Below, piece after piece: positions 9,809-20,093 of a stretch of DNA of 64,000 nucleotides (the stretch's first letter is position 1; every line of letters starts with the position of its first letter). The stretch lies in NCBI RefSeq assembly GCF_019649055.1, contig NW_026570349.1, forward strand, positions 248,001 to 312,000. Reading direction: 5' to 3'. The notes beneath the pieces were generated by a model, which did no database searches, had not been told where the DNA came from, and saw only the letters and a list, made by a program, of their open reading frames with translations. A program made the position numbers and the translations under genes. Origin of the DNA: Paramacrobiotus metropolitanus. Its lineage: Eukaryota; Tardigrada; Eutardigrada; Parachela; Macrobiotidae.

Positions 9809-10564
9809 ATGGATATGACACAGATGAGCAATCGCTTCGGGAGTTTTGAAAACTGGCCGGATCAGTCCCTTGCCCCTGAGGAACTGGCAAGCCAAGGGTT
9901 CTTTTATCAAGGGCAGCATGACGAAATCCACTGCGCATACTGTGGCTATATTATGGGTGACTGGGTGAACTCACGGTATAAACCATACTACCGACACCGT
10001 TTAGCACGTCCAGACTGTGTTAGGGCTATGGAGGAATCCGGATCAAGGAAACACATTCCGCACTCACCGGCAATGAAAGACTATAAGACACGCTTTGCTA
10101 CTTATGCTGAATGGCCTGCTAACAAACACCAGCAACCTAGAGATATGGCTGCAGCCGGCTTCTATTATGAAGGCCGAGATGACTGTGTACGCTGCTTTCA
10201 CTGTGGTGGTGCACTTTATGCTTGGGACGAAAATGATGTTCCGTGGGAAGAGCACGCTTGGACTTACCCGAAATGTCCGTATCTTGTACAAACAAAAGGC
10301 TCAGCATTCATCAACGATGTTCGTAAAAAACGCCAAGAAGCCGAAACAACATGTTGTGGACTAACACGAAAAGCTCAAGCACCTACAACTTCTGAAGACC
10401 CCAAAGAGAAATTACGCTGTAAAGTCTGCTATGAAAATGATTCGGAAATCATGTTCAGACCATGTGGTCATTTAGTTTGCTGTGCAAAATGTTCAAGCAA
10501 GCTGCTGTTGTGTCCGATTTGTCGGGGTGTCATTTTCCATAAGTGCTGGGCTTTCTTCTGTTAG
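9809..10564 (+). CDS. iap: Inhibitor of apoptosis protein, two BIR domains and RING
   Basis: A single-exon frame of 251 aa. The ATG at 9809 has a good context (CAAAATGG). BIR1 covers about residues 9-80 (zinc ligands CAYC, a His and a following Cys) and BIR2 about residues 90-160 (FHCGG, EEH, YPKC). The C-terminus is a C3HC4 RING (residues about 203-245, CKVC, CGH, CCAKC, CPIC). Known proteins of this architecture bind caspases or IAP antagonists through the BIRs and act as ubiquitin ligases through the RING. The compact two-BIR, intronless form is typical of baculovirus-type and other viral IAPs, and the context of viral-like genes supports that, though a retrocopied host gene is possible. 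A polyadenylation signal AATAAA lies at 10625-10630. Confidence 0.95.
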   Translation: MDMTQMSNRFGSFENWPDQSLAPEELASQGFFYQGQHDEIHCAYCGYIMGDWVNSRYKPYYRHRLARPDCVRAMEESGSRKHIPHSPAMKDYKTRFATYAEWPANKHQQPRDMAAAGFYYEGRDDCVRCFHCGGALYAWDENDVPWEEHAWTYPKCPYLVQTKGSAFINDVRKKRQEAETTCCGLTRKAQAPTTSEDPKEKLRCKVCYENDSEIMFRPCGHLVCCAKCSSKLLLCPICRGVIFHKCWAFFC

Positions 10565-10624
10565 TTTTTATTATCTGTATCATGCATGTTCATTCATGTT
10601 CATAGAAAAAAGAGGGTGGGGAAA

Positions 10625-10630
10625 AATAAA
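10625..10630 (+). terminator. Polyadenylation signal AATAAA
   Basis: Canonical AATAAA 61 bp after the IAP stop codon. Confidence 0.5.
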
Positions 10631-10674
10631 CCAAAGAAAGGGGAACAACCGGTTCAAAACCGGCTGAAAACCGA

Positions 10675-10757
10675 ACCGATTACAAGCCGAACCGCGGACC
10701 GGTCGAAAACCGGACCGATTACAAGCCGAACCGCGGACCGGTCGAAAACCGGACCGA
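10675..10757. repeat. 39-bp tandem repeat, two copies plus part
   Basis: The unit starting ACCGATTACAAGCCGAACCG repeats at 10675 and 10714 and begins a third time. Each unit contains palindromic CCGGTC/GACCGG-type segments. It separates the IAP gene from LINE-derived sequence and may mark the right end of the viral-like block. Confidence 0.8.
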
Positions 10758-10790
10758 TTCGGAGCTGACGCTAAACTAGCGCTATATCTT

Positions 10791-11394
10791 CTATTCAATA
10801 GTACTGGAGCTTATTTCTGCAAGTTTATCATCACCCAGTAGAATCCTGATTGCCCCCTTTACGTTTCCGTCCTGAAGCATGGAAGAGACTTGAGCACGTA
10901 ACCTGTCAGGTGGTATCTCATCGTGCTTGGGCTGATCACGACGGAGAACAGTGTGTCGCTTTGCTATTGACAAGTCCGCAAGATTTTTCCGGATGTGAGC
11001 TGCAAGAGACTCCCTGCGCAAACTTTTCGACGGAGGGAGTGACAGGGCCGTGGGTGCAAAAAGCAGCAGGTCGATCCAGCTCTCTGAAGAATTGGTGCGG
11101 GTGCAGTTTCTGATCAGTTCCGTCAACACCCTAGCACACTGCCGTCGTACAGCTTTTGGCACTCTTTTCGGGATGCGGAAACGATCACCTTCTACAAAAG
11201 ACTGAAGGGGGTGCTTGCGAGGTTGGCCTGGTGGAGGTGTTGGATGCTGAGCAGGGGAGGAACTGGCGGCATGTTTGCGGGAACATGCCCGTGCCCGTGT
11301 GTGGCGAATCCAGCTCCCTGTGTGAAACACACTCGGCAATGCGGGCAAGGCTGATCGCGAGCCATCCTACGTCTGTGGCAGGAAAAAGACTCAC
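10791..11394 (-). pseudogene. Fragment of a non-LTR retrotransposon ORF (N-terminal zinc finger region)
   Basis: The minus-strand frame from 11348 to 10791 contains a helical block (SWIDLLLFAPTALSLP and an RRESLAAHIRKNL-like segment) and then DGNVKGAIRILLGDDKLA. These are typical of the region upstream of the reverse transcriptase in a LINE group found in many invertebrates. Just upstream a CPHC appears in a neighbouring frame and joins, after a one-base shift, a HTGSWIRHTRARAC-like C2H2 finger. The frame stops where the reverse transcriptase would follow. This is a truncated, frameshifted relic. The LINE relic at 57060-58058 carries the opposite end of a similar protein. Confidence 0.65.
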
Positions 11395-11458
11395 CTAGTG
11401 CGTCCTAGAGAAGGCAAGATGCCCAAGAAGATTAGGTCGCCGCGAGCAGCTCCCCGTT

Positions 11459-11495
11459 CCGTGGCACTTTCCCCCTCCGTGGTACGGTGCCACGG
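11459..11495. repeat. 9-bp stem hairpin in LINE-derived sequence
   Basis: CCGTGGCAC at 11459-11467 pairs with GTGCCACGG at 11487-11495 around a 19-nt loop. Between this and the MULE end the sequence (11500-11615) ends in a run of AATAATAAT, which may be the tail of another LINE. No gene seen. Confidence 0.5.
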
Positions 11496-11623
11496 TTAAA
11501 TCTTCCGGAGCCACCCTTGCAGCCAGAGGGTAGCAATCCTCAAGGCGCGCAGGGAAATTTTGCGCAAAATTCCACCCATCCAGACACAGATAATCAGAAA
11601 TCAATAATAATAATAATTGAAAG

Positions 11624-14605
11624 GGTATCATCCCATTTCGCCAACGGGACATTTCGCCAACCGGGTAATTTGCTCCCGTTTACTGAACTACAGTACTATG
11701 CTATAAGACATCGTATATATGCCATTAGCATTAATGCACACGGCTCAACGCTACAATAACGTACAGATTGTACATCTTAGAATGTGATTCGAAAGTGAGC
11801 GGCACATGAACAATTGCTGATGTAAATGAGTCGATTCGAAGTCATTACTCACATGTCAGTCATATTATAAGCAAGGCTGATTAAACGTAAAATCGAACCC
11901 TCAGTACCACTTTTAATATGTGCACAGAAAAAGCCGTTGGATAATCATAAATTTCGTATTAACCACAATTTTCCAGCTTTTCTGTCTATGTTTTTACATA
12001 GCAGGGCGCAGATAATTAACTGCCTAGTTAATTATGACGGAAATAACGTTTTCTTTTACCAACCGCAAAGGCAAGGTGTTGAATTACAAAGGTTATGAGT
12101 ATATCGAATTCTGGAAACGCGCAGAAGACAGAACGGATAATTGTCAGAATTGGCGTTGCCGAGAAAGAGCCCACTGCAGTGCTCGTTTATATTATGCCGA
12201 TGGCAAAGCTGTTGAGCGCGGCCAGCATTCTCATGCCCCGGATGTCATAAAGGTTACTGCAAAATCAGCAAGACAGGCGTTGAAGGTTCGTGCAACAAAT
12301 ACAGTGGAGCGACCACGGCAGATCATTGACGAAGTTCGCGCCGGGATGCCTGTATATGCTGCAGTAAAAATGTCCTCTTACAACGCTCTTGCCAAAACCA
12401 TTGGACGCCAAAGAAAAGCGGAAGGTATCCCTACTGGTCGTGTAACTTGCTTAGCTGATATCGATGGCAGTTATTTTCTGAAAGAAACAACACGCAATGA
12501 ATCCGTGCTAATTGCCGATACTGGTGCAGAAGACATTCATCGGATTATTGTGTTCGGAGATCCGAAATGCTTCGATTATCTGGAGAGAACAAATGTTTGG
12601 CTCAGCGATGGCACCTTCAGCGTTAGCCCGCCTGTTTTCACGCAGTTGTACACGGTGCATGCGGATGTTTGTGGTGCAACGGCTCCGCTTATTTATGCGC
12701 TGTTGCCAAATAAATGTGAGCTCACTTATCGACGCTTTTTCACAATAATCCGTGACGCACTGATGCAGAAAAGTGGATCTGAAGAAATCGGACCCGAATA
12801 TATGCTGATGGATTTCGAACAGTCGGCTGTCATTGCGTTCCGAAATGTTTTCACCACGTCAAAATTAAGAGGTGAAATTAAAACAGCATTTTTATTAATG
12901 GAATAAATTGTCTTATTTTTATGCAGTTATAGTAAATAACAAAATATATGAAATATTCAGCTACTCTGTATGGTCTTAATTTCTTTCAATTTTGTTGTTT
13001 TACAACAGCTATTATTATTTGTGCTAATTGTTATTTTTTGTTTTCATGATTACAAATTTTTATGCAGTAAATATAATTATTTAATCGTTGTTATTTAGTT
13101 GTTGTTGGCTGGCATTAATTACTACTAATTTAACGCACTTATATCACGATTTTCAAAGAATACGCCGGTACTACTGCTGTTAGTGAAAGCAGAAATACTA
13201 CTAACAATGATTGATTATTAATAATTATTATCACTTGTTCCTGATTATTAACTTTTATTAATAATTATTGTTCATTATTGTTAATTATTATCTGCTAGAA
13301 ATTCTATGCTGTACTTTATATAAATTTTTTTTGTATAATAAAAATTTAATTTAAAGATTAATAATAGAAATTTTTTTCTTAAATTCTTAAAATCAATGAA
13401 AATAAAAAAGTTTTGCAAATAATTAACTTACAGGTTGCAACTTCCACTTCGGACAAAGCCTGTACCGGAAACTCGTTGCCCTGGGACACGGGCGTCTTTA
13501 CGCGACCAATGCTGAGTTCAACATTTCCTGTCGCATGCTTTTTGCCCTCGCATTCGTGCCGGTACAGGATGTGGAACGAGCGCTTATGGAACTGCTGGAC
13601 GCGCCATTTTTCCCGTTTAAACACAGCGATGTGTTCATCGAGTATTTGAAAACAACATACGTCGGCGAAACAACAACTATGTTTCGAGTAACCGGTTGTC
13701 GTATTAAACGCCCTTTTTATCCTGTTGAATTTTGGAGCTGTGTGGATAGACTGGAGCAGGATATTCACCGTACGACCAATCGCCTAGAAGCTTGGCACCG
13801 CACGTTTTCTGATGTGGTTAATAAAGACCATCCCGGCATCTATCAGTTTTTCAACCTACTGTGTCGGGAAATTGTTCACCAGCAAACAGAGGCAGCTTCA
13901 CGCATGGCAGGTGAAATTCCTAAACAAAGGAAGCAATACCTCGAGGTCACCAAGCGGCTAAAAAACGTTGCGTCCAACTACGGGCAAATCGATACGATCA
14001 GCTATCTGAGATCGGTTGCCATTAATCTGGAAATCATGTTGTAAAGTTTTCATTGTCAAACTGCAGCGCAGCAGCTTGTATTATAATTCTGACTTTAGCT
14101 TCATACTCGTAATGGTTTACTTACTAATATTAATATTAATAATTTGTATGTGTGCAAAATTACGTAGCAACACTTTCATTCCATTTTTGTTCTTGGAATT
14201 GGCATTCGATACTGTGCGTAACATGCCGACATATATTTTGAGTTTCGCATTTCCGCCGAATTCGGTGCTGGACGTAACCGCCTTTTGATACGTTCCTGCT
14301 AATTATTTTACCTTGCATGGCAAACTGTCGGTTATGGTTAAAAAGGGAAAATACTTGTAAATATTTTTTCTGTTCTTTTTGTAGTATTACAATGGGTGAA
14401 TGTCCTGCAGTACGTATGTATTTATTGTACATTTAAAATAAAAATGCATCTAAAATTTGCTGCTATGGCCAGCCAAGAGTGCCATATCTAATTGTCCTGT
14501 AGACTAAGGCCGCTAAACATACGGTACTCTAGGCTAAGTATCCTGTAGGCAGTTGGCGAAATGTCTGGTTGGCGAAATGTCCGGTTGGCGAAATGGGTGG
14601 TAGCC
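11624..14605 (+). mobile_element. MULE (Mutator-like) DNA transposon, complete
   Basis: A 2,982-bp element bounded by terminal inverted repeats: GGTATCATCCCATTTCGCC at the left and its near-complement at the right (GGCGAAATGGGTGGTAGCC). Both ends carry further subterminal copies of CATTTCGCCAAC (two at the left, three at the right). The direct 8-bp duplication ATTGAAAG occurs at 11616-11623 and 14606-14613; 8-9 bp is the size expected for Mutator-like elements. It carries one transposase gene. The remaining internal sequence (11668-12033, 14045-14551) shows no other gene. Confidence 0.9.
12034..14044 (+). CDS. FLYWCH-MULE transposase
   Basis: Two exons, 12034-12871 and 13434-14044, encode 482 aa with no stop or frameshift. 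The N-terminus (about residues 5-70) is a FLYWCH-type zinc finger (WRCRERAHCSARL, with a HSHA pair). The MULE transposase domain follows, with LSDGTF (first catalytic Asp), LMDFEQSAV (second Asp) and, across the intron, GCNFHFGQSLYRK and an ALAFVP block. The transposase excises and reinserts the element through its terminal repeats. The 562-bp intron is very AT-rich; splicing joins an Arg-Gly pair and restores the conserved GC-FH motif, which supports the model. Intact coding capacity with clean ends suggests recent or current activity. Confidence 0.9.
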
Positions 14606-14678
14606 ATTGAAAGTACGTAATTTTTGTAACTTTATTACACAAGCATTACAAATTTCTAACTACGTAATTTCTAGTTAT

Positions 14679-14741
14679 GTATATCTAACTCGTGCGTCAC
14701 AGCTTTTATTCCATTAAAAAGAGCAAAATAATACTGATATC
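14679..14741. repeat. 63-bp direct repeat, copy 1
   Basis: Identical over 63 bp to 15168-15230 (starts GTATATCTAACTCGTGCG, ends ACTGATATC), 489 bp away. Copy 2 lies just beyond the 3' end of the GPCR gene, so copy 1 may be the remnant of a second, lost gene copy. The rest of 14614-15339 has no recognisable gene. Confidence 0.85.
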
Positions 14742-15167
14742 TTAAGAAGTTTGATTAGGCCCCTTCTCATTAAAACACGTTCTAAATGCTTATAAAACAA
14801 AGATTTTGTTCGAAGAGTGGTCATAGTTTTTGGGCTGAGAAAAACGTGCTTAGAACAGCTTGCGATCATACTGTTAACGCATTTTTCGATCAGAACTGTT
14901 TTAAAGGCTTCGAACACGAAGTCGGAGCAAAACTGCTTCATTGTGATAAGCTGGCAATTGGCAACCCGAACCAAAATCTTATTAAAACCACCATGATTCC
15001 ACTTTTTCTTGTAGTGCTTTTGTCATGAATTAAATTGCACTGGTCTTTAATTAAATGACAACTGAACCAAACAACACAACAGCAACAACAATACGACATA
15101 GATAATTATTCTGTCGCTGGCAGCGTTGCCAGAACACTGGTCAGGAATCTCGTGAAACCAATCGTAC

Positions 15168-15230
15168 GTATATCTAACTCGTGCGTCACAGCTTTTATTC
15201 CATTAAAAAGAGCAAAATAATACTGATATC
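15168..15230. repeat. 63-bp direct repeat, copy 2
   Basis: See copy 1 at 14679-14741; this copy is in the 3' flank of the GPCR gene. Confidence 0.85.
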
Positions 15231-15339
15231 GGTAGCTGCATTTTGTCAGTTTGAAAAAGATTACCCAGTATTGGAAAGTTATATTTAAAACCGCCGTCGT
15301 GAAGTTCATAAGAGGAAATAATATTTGCACACAGTGAGA

Positions 15340-16256
15340 CTATTTTCGTTTCACCAAAGACCGGAAGGCATCTTTCATTTCTTGAAAGGTCAGTACAAAA
15401 CAAATCGGATCTGACACCGCCTGCAGTGTTGATAGGGTCAGCATCACCGCTAAGCAAACCTGGCCTAGATCTACACCGCCCAAAAATAATGCGGTAAAAT
15501 ACACTTTTGTCGGCATCCAAAATACCAGCAAGGTCGCCGTCAAAGCGGTCAGCGTGAGGAACGATTTGTCGATATGGACATGCCGAACACCTCCCGATTG
15601 GCTGAGTCCCCGTAAAGCGTCGTTAGCGGCAATCTGATTGAGACGTTTCTGCTGTGCCCACCAAATGACCGGGAACGCGGCGATCACCACCACGGACGGC
15701 AGATCGTATACCACCACTTGGGTAAAACTGTTGAATACGGTGTCTTTTTCGAAATCATCACAGAAGTTTCGCACGCTTAATATGCGGTAGATGAAATACG
15801 GAACAACGATAAGATGAATGTATAGAAATGCGCCACCACAGATTAACAAACCGGTTTTGCCGATGTGCAGATTTCGGTACGATATCGGAAGAACAACCGC
15901 CCAGATCCGGTTAATACTGATGAGGGCATGCGCCATGGCGACAACCCCGGAAAATGCATAGTCCCAGTAAAAATGTATTGCACATAGTGGGGAAATATCC
16001 AGCTGCTTGCTGCGATAAACCAGCTTAACCAGATCAAAAAATGCAAACAAACAGCTGAATATAGTTGATAATAATAAATTGGCGACGTACAGGGAAAATG
16101 GAGTTTTGTAGCGCACATGGAGAATGTATAGCAATAAAATGCCGGTGTTTAGGAAGAATGCGACAATCGTCGTTGCTGCGTTATAATAGACACAGCCAGC
16201 AGTGGATTGATTTCATCGGCCACATCAATGGATGTGTTGGAAATATTAATATTCAT
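15340..16256 (-). pseudogene. Class A (rhodopsin-like) GPCR with a frameshift in TM1
   Basis: The minus-strand frame shows seven hydrophobic segments. Useful landmarks are the TM3 cysteine (PLCAIHF), an ISINRIW at the DRY position, an extracellular-loop-2 cysteine (NFCDDF), FWMP in TM6 and DPICF in TM7, where DPxxY/NPxxY is usual. A likely start is the ATG at 16256, whose first residues carry two N-glycosylation sites (NIS, NTS). That frame does not join the TM1 frame without a one-base shift near 16180-16200, and no good intron sits there. The gene is therefore a pseudogene, a sequencing error, or begins elsewhere. Orphan peptide/amine-like receptor; ligand unknown. Arg retained in the NR pair argues for recent function. 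Confidence 0.75.
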
Positions 16257-19200
16257 ATTAAAAATTTGTATGATGATTTCAATGGAAAACGAAGGTTAGA
16301 TCTTGGAAGCATCGATGTTGTTTGCAAAATAAAACAAAGACGGTGTAGAGGAAGTTTGTTATACGTATAAAAGTCGTATGTTGCCTCGTTAGTAAAACTA
16401 ACAATGAGTGCCCAGTGGGTATTAGTCAGCACAGCTGTGTTGGCAAAACGGTTGCTGTGGCACTCGATTTCCGAGTTCACAACAGGCAATTACAGTATTT
16501 AAACCAGATCAGGGGAAATACAAACACGGATGCCGGTGCAAATGCCTAAATTTCCCTAAGGACTGCGATACACGTCCCATACCGAGCATCTTCTTTATGG
16601 AAAACTCCGCTTTTTTAAAGGTCAATGGTGATAATTATCGGTTTGATGACTGTGCTGTTTATTTTGTACAAAATATAATTAGCGCATTTTGAAGACACTT
16701 GAGAATATTCAAAATTTTCATAGGTGTTCAAACTCATTTTGATGTTAGCAAGGTTTATTCATGTTATCACTGCAACTGGCTGGGCTCAGAATGGCCAACA
16801 TTCAGTATTTTAGTAGACACACCTGCTACGTTAATACAACGGGATGTTTATTTAAAAGGGGTGTGGTGATTGTGCAAGATGTTTGGATCAGCTCGTTCCG
16901 ACAACAGTCATTAAAGCTGTAAATACATGCTCATCCCACTTGATGAGACCACGGGTTTTTAACCTGCTATGTAAGTGTAATATACAGAATAAATTCAAAG
17001 GTCTAATACATGTGTTACGATAAGCGGAGAGGTTATGTGTGCTTGCACTTAATAGCCAGATGATTTTTGTTTTACTCATAGTACTTTTGCGCTCTGCAAT
17101 TCGTCCGATTTTCCAGCAGCGCGCAGTTATAAAATCAAAACTGCTTAAAAATAAGCGGAGTTTTTTCCAACTGCACGACGTTTAATCTTGCACTATAATT
17201 TGCATGTAAATAACGGGTTAGGATGTTTACGACGTATTTTTAATCTGATTCATGCCGATTATTATACACCATTTTGAACAGTCGGACAAAATATCTGTCT
17301 GCGAACACGTTGTAATCGCTTGCTTCCGCATGCTGTTCTGCAGAAAAAATAGCTATTTTTGTTGCAACAGAGAACTGAACAAGTTTCCAATAGCAAAACA
17401 ATAAACGTATGGCGCTTTTCCCGACCCACTGCAAAAACCGATTTTGTCGCATAAAGGCTATACGCACGATCTATAAATCATTGCACGATTATGGCAGTTA
17501 TCGTGATCTGATTTTCACAACCAAATATATTTCATTTACAGTCGGAATTTTATCGCTATCGTATTTTAATAAAAAACTGATTTCGTTAATTAAGAATTAT
17601 TTATGCCAATGTTTTAATAACATGCTGCATTGTGGCAGGTGGTTAAACTTAAAATGGGTCAATGAAAAACTTGCAATTAATTTGTGACAGACGTGCCTAT
17701 GTTATGGCACTGGCCACCGCATTTGTCGATTTGTTGGCCCGAAAGCGGTACCATGAACCGAAAATTATGCGAGGTTCACGTGCGGGTCAAGAAAGGTCAC
17801 CCAACACCCGTGTTTACCCGTGGACGCTATCATAATGTAATTAGTAAATTAAATTGACATGCTATGCGGATGTCGCACTACGACTACCGCACTAGATGGC
17901 CAACAAATTAGCGGTAACCCAAGTAGTCAGATCTCGTACAACAGCGCGTCAATGTATTGAGCATAATAATGTATGATTTAATCGACCTGGGCGTGTGGAA
18001 GGTCATTTAAATTCCATAATGATAATACAGTGGCTGATCGGTAACCGTCTATTGGATGTCCGTTAAGGAATCAGCGCGATGGTTTTCTTACGTTTTCTTA
18101 TTTTTTTATGTTCTATTAGTCGTCGCCTTCGTAACGGTCGACGTGGTGCGGTCGAGATAGTGTCGGTCGACGACTGGTTCCTGGGTCGAAACGGATTTTT
18201 AAGCTGGTCTGCTTTGATTGAATTCTAGCTACGCCCTAGCACCGCGACCCGTAGTGAAGAAATTGTTTAAAACATGCGGTAATAAGAAAATCGATTAAGT
18301 ACCTTAACTACACAGTAATTTGTTGGTGGGTGACGTGCAGTGGTTTTTAAGAAAAAGTCCCCGAACTTGTCGCGGCGGGGCTGTAAAACGGTACATATGG
18401 CGTGTTGACATATAGTACATGAGACATCTCTATAAAGGAACTCTATAGAGCGGCACTGGTTGACACGATAAATTTACTGTGGCCAAGGTACTGCCGTCTA
18501 CTGTCCTGCCGAGTGCCGCTTGTGTCGTGCCAGCTGCCTGCCGGTGGCCTGCCGGTTACCTGCCACCTGCCTGCCACTTGCCTGTCTGCCTGCCGTGTCC
18601 AGGTTTTAGTAGTACCCCTGTTGGGGTGCTTAGTCTTACTGCAATAGTAGGCATTCGTTTTGCAATCTTATCTAACTGTTGTCTAACGGATCGGTTGGTA
18701 TACTCTGTATTAAAAAAACATTACTGATAATTTGTGAATACGTACTGTGCTTCAAAGTTCAAACTGACTGAGTAACCAAGCAACTATGAACTTTCTCCCA
18801 CCGAAACCCAAGTCCACCGAGACGAAACTAAGGTATCGAAACACGAAGGTGCTGTCAGCGATTCATAACAAAATACAGAATTACACTGTAACTTTAACTG
18901 GTTCTACAAAGTCTAATAGCCATGAAAAAGTAAGATTCTAGAGACGAATCTGAACACGTGAACTTTTCAGTCTGAACACAACTGCCTGCCGAGTGTTGCG
19001 AGGAAGCTTACCAAAACAGCAGTTATTTGTTGACACGACTGTTTCAACTCATATCTGTACACTGTACCTTAACGATATCCGAGCCCATCAAACTTGAGCA
19101 AATTTATGGTCTAGTTCATGGTTGTAAACTTGTAATCGTGTCTGAGACTTGAGAGGTTGTTATTTCGTTCTGTTCCAAAGTTGTTTCGTGAACCTTTTCT

Positions 19201-19257
19201 TGAATTTTCTATTAAGATTGTTTGGCTGTTGCCGAACTTTGGGTTAGAATTGAACAA
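16257..19257. other. Gene-poor stretch
   Basis: About 3 kb with no coding region I can support. A TATAAAAG at 16361-16368 is followed by a 32-codon frame only. A CTGCC-rich low-complexity tract runs 18490-18600. CTCTATAAAGG near 18429 and GGTCGAC repeats near 18137-18175 are noted without a gene attached. Confidence 0.5.
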
Positions 19258-19592
19258 ATGGAAAATAAGAGCAGTATGCAGAATGCTGGCAGTGGCCGCC
19301 GTTCTTTTGCGGCAGGCGATGTTGTGTTTCATTGTGATGACACTCTAGAAATTTGTGAAAACCCACTCTAGAAATTAAAGCATCGGTTCTCAAATTAATA
19401 GTGTCAGGATGTTCTGATTGCACCCACCCTTGAGTGCCAGCATAGCAAAAACGCCCGGGCTGTTTTTTCTTCAGTTGGGCACAGTGAATGATGTGCCTGG
19501 ATTAGGCCCGAAATCAGCCCAGGAAATGTGGGACATGCTGCCGTCTAACCCTAAATCAGTGCCAGCCAGCACCATGGCAGAGCTGTTAGCTG
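19258..19592 (+). pseudogene. SMYD-like gene copy A, 5' remnants (exons 1 and 3)
   Basis: An ATG at 19258 opens a frame whose GRRSFAAGDVVFHCDD matches the first exon of copies B, C and D, but it ends at a TAG after about 30 codons, before the MYND cysteines. Exon 2 is not found. At 19475, after TTCTTCAG, comes an exon-3-like frame (VPGLGPKSAQEMWDMLPSNP) running to a possible donor at 19593, five bases longer than in the intact copies. The giant LTR element at 19679 follows, and the rest of the gene continues at 50552. Confidence 0.8.
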
Positions 19593-19673
19593 GTATTTCA
19601 TCCCTTCATTTTATTTTACTCATTTACTTCATTCTTCTATCACATAAGTAAACAAAAAAAAAACTTATTTACT

Positions 19674-19678
19674 GTGGG
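19674..19678. repeat. Target-site duplication GTGGG (left)
   Basis: GTGGG directly before the left LTR; the same five bases follow the right LTR at 50480-50484. Confidence 0.9.
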
Positions 19679-20093
19679 TGTGACAGCTGGCAAACAAAGG
19701 CTCACGATGGTGAGAACAAAGGCTTTATTGAGGAATCAATAAGGCAAGAACCAAAATACAAAGCACGTGAAGGCTCGATAAGCGTATGCTAGTGTACAGC
19801 ACAGCGTGAGAGTGATTAGTAAATCATGAACAAGCGGCATATCGAGCCGTAACATAGAAAAGCCTAATGCGGCACTGGGCAGATCCAACACGAGCGAATG
19901 GCGAACGCTGATTGGCCGAGACGTAATGCCGTAGGTGTGGCAAGGCGGAATCGAGGCCAGTGATTCGGCGTCGACTGAGCGAGTGCGTGCAGGCGTGAGT
20001 GTGTGCGATATTGTGCACCACTGAGCCGTGCACCGGAAGCGGGACTGTCGCTAGCTGCCATACTCGTAGGCTGCCATAGCGACTGGCCCAACA
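19679..20093 (-). repeat. 3' LTR of the giant element
   Basis: 415 bp, read on the minus strand as TGTTGGGCC...CTGTCACA (TG...CA ends). It differs from the 5' LTR at four positions that I can see (near 19747, 19819, 19951 and 20010), about 1 percent. Confidence 0.95.

Noticed and set aside
17409-17687. 92-codon plus-strand frame
   Set aside because: No recognisable motif, AT-rich composition and no gene context.
18479-18727. Open frame of 82 codons, Cys/Pro-rich, with repeated CTGCC
   Set aside because: Low-complexity composition from a simple repeat, no ATG-supported promoter or domain; treated as non-coding.
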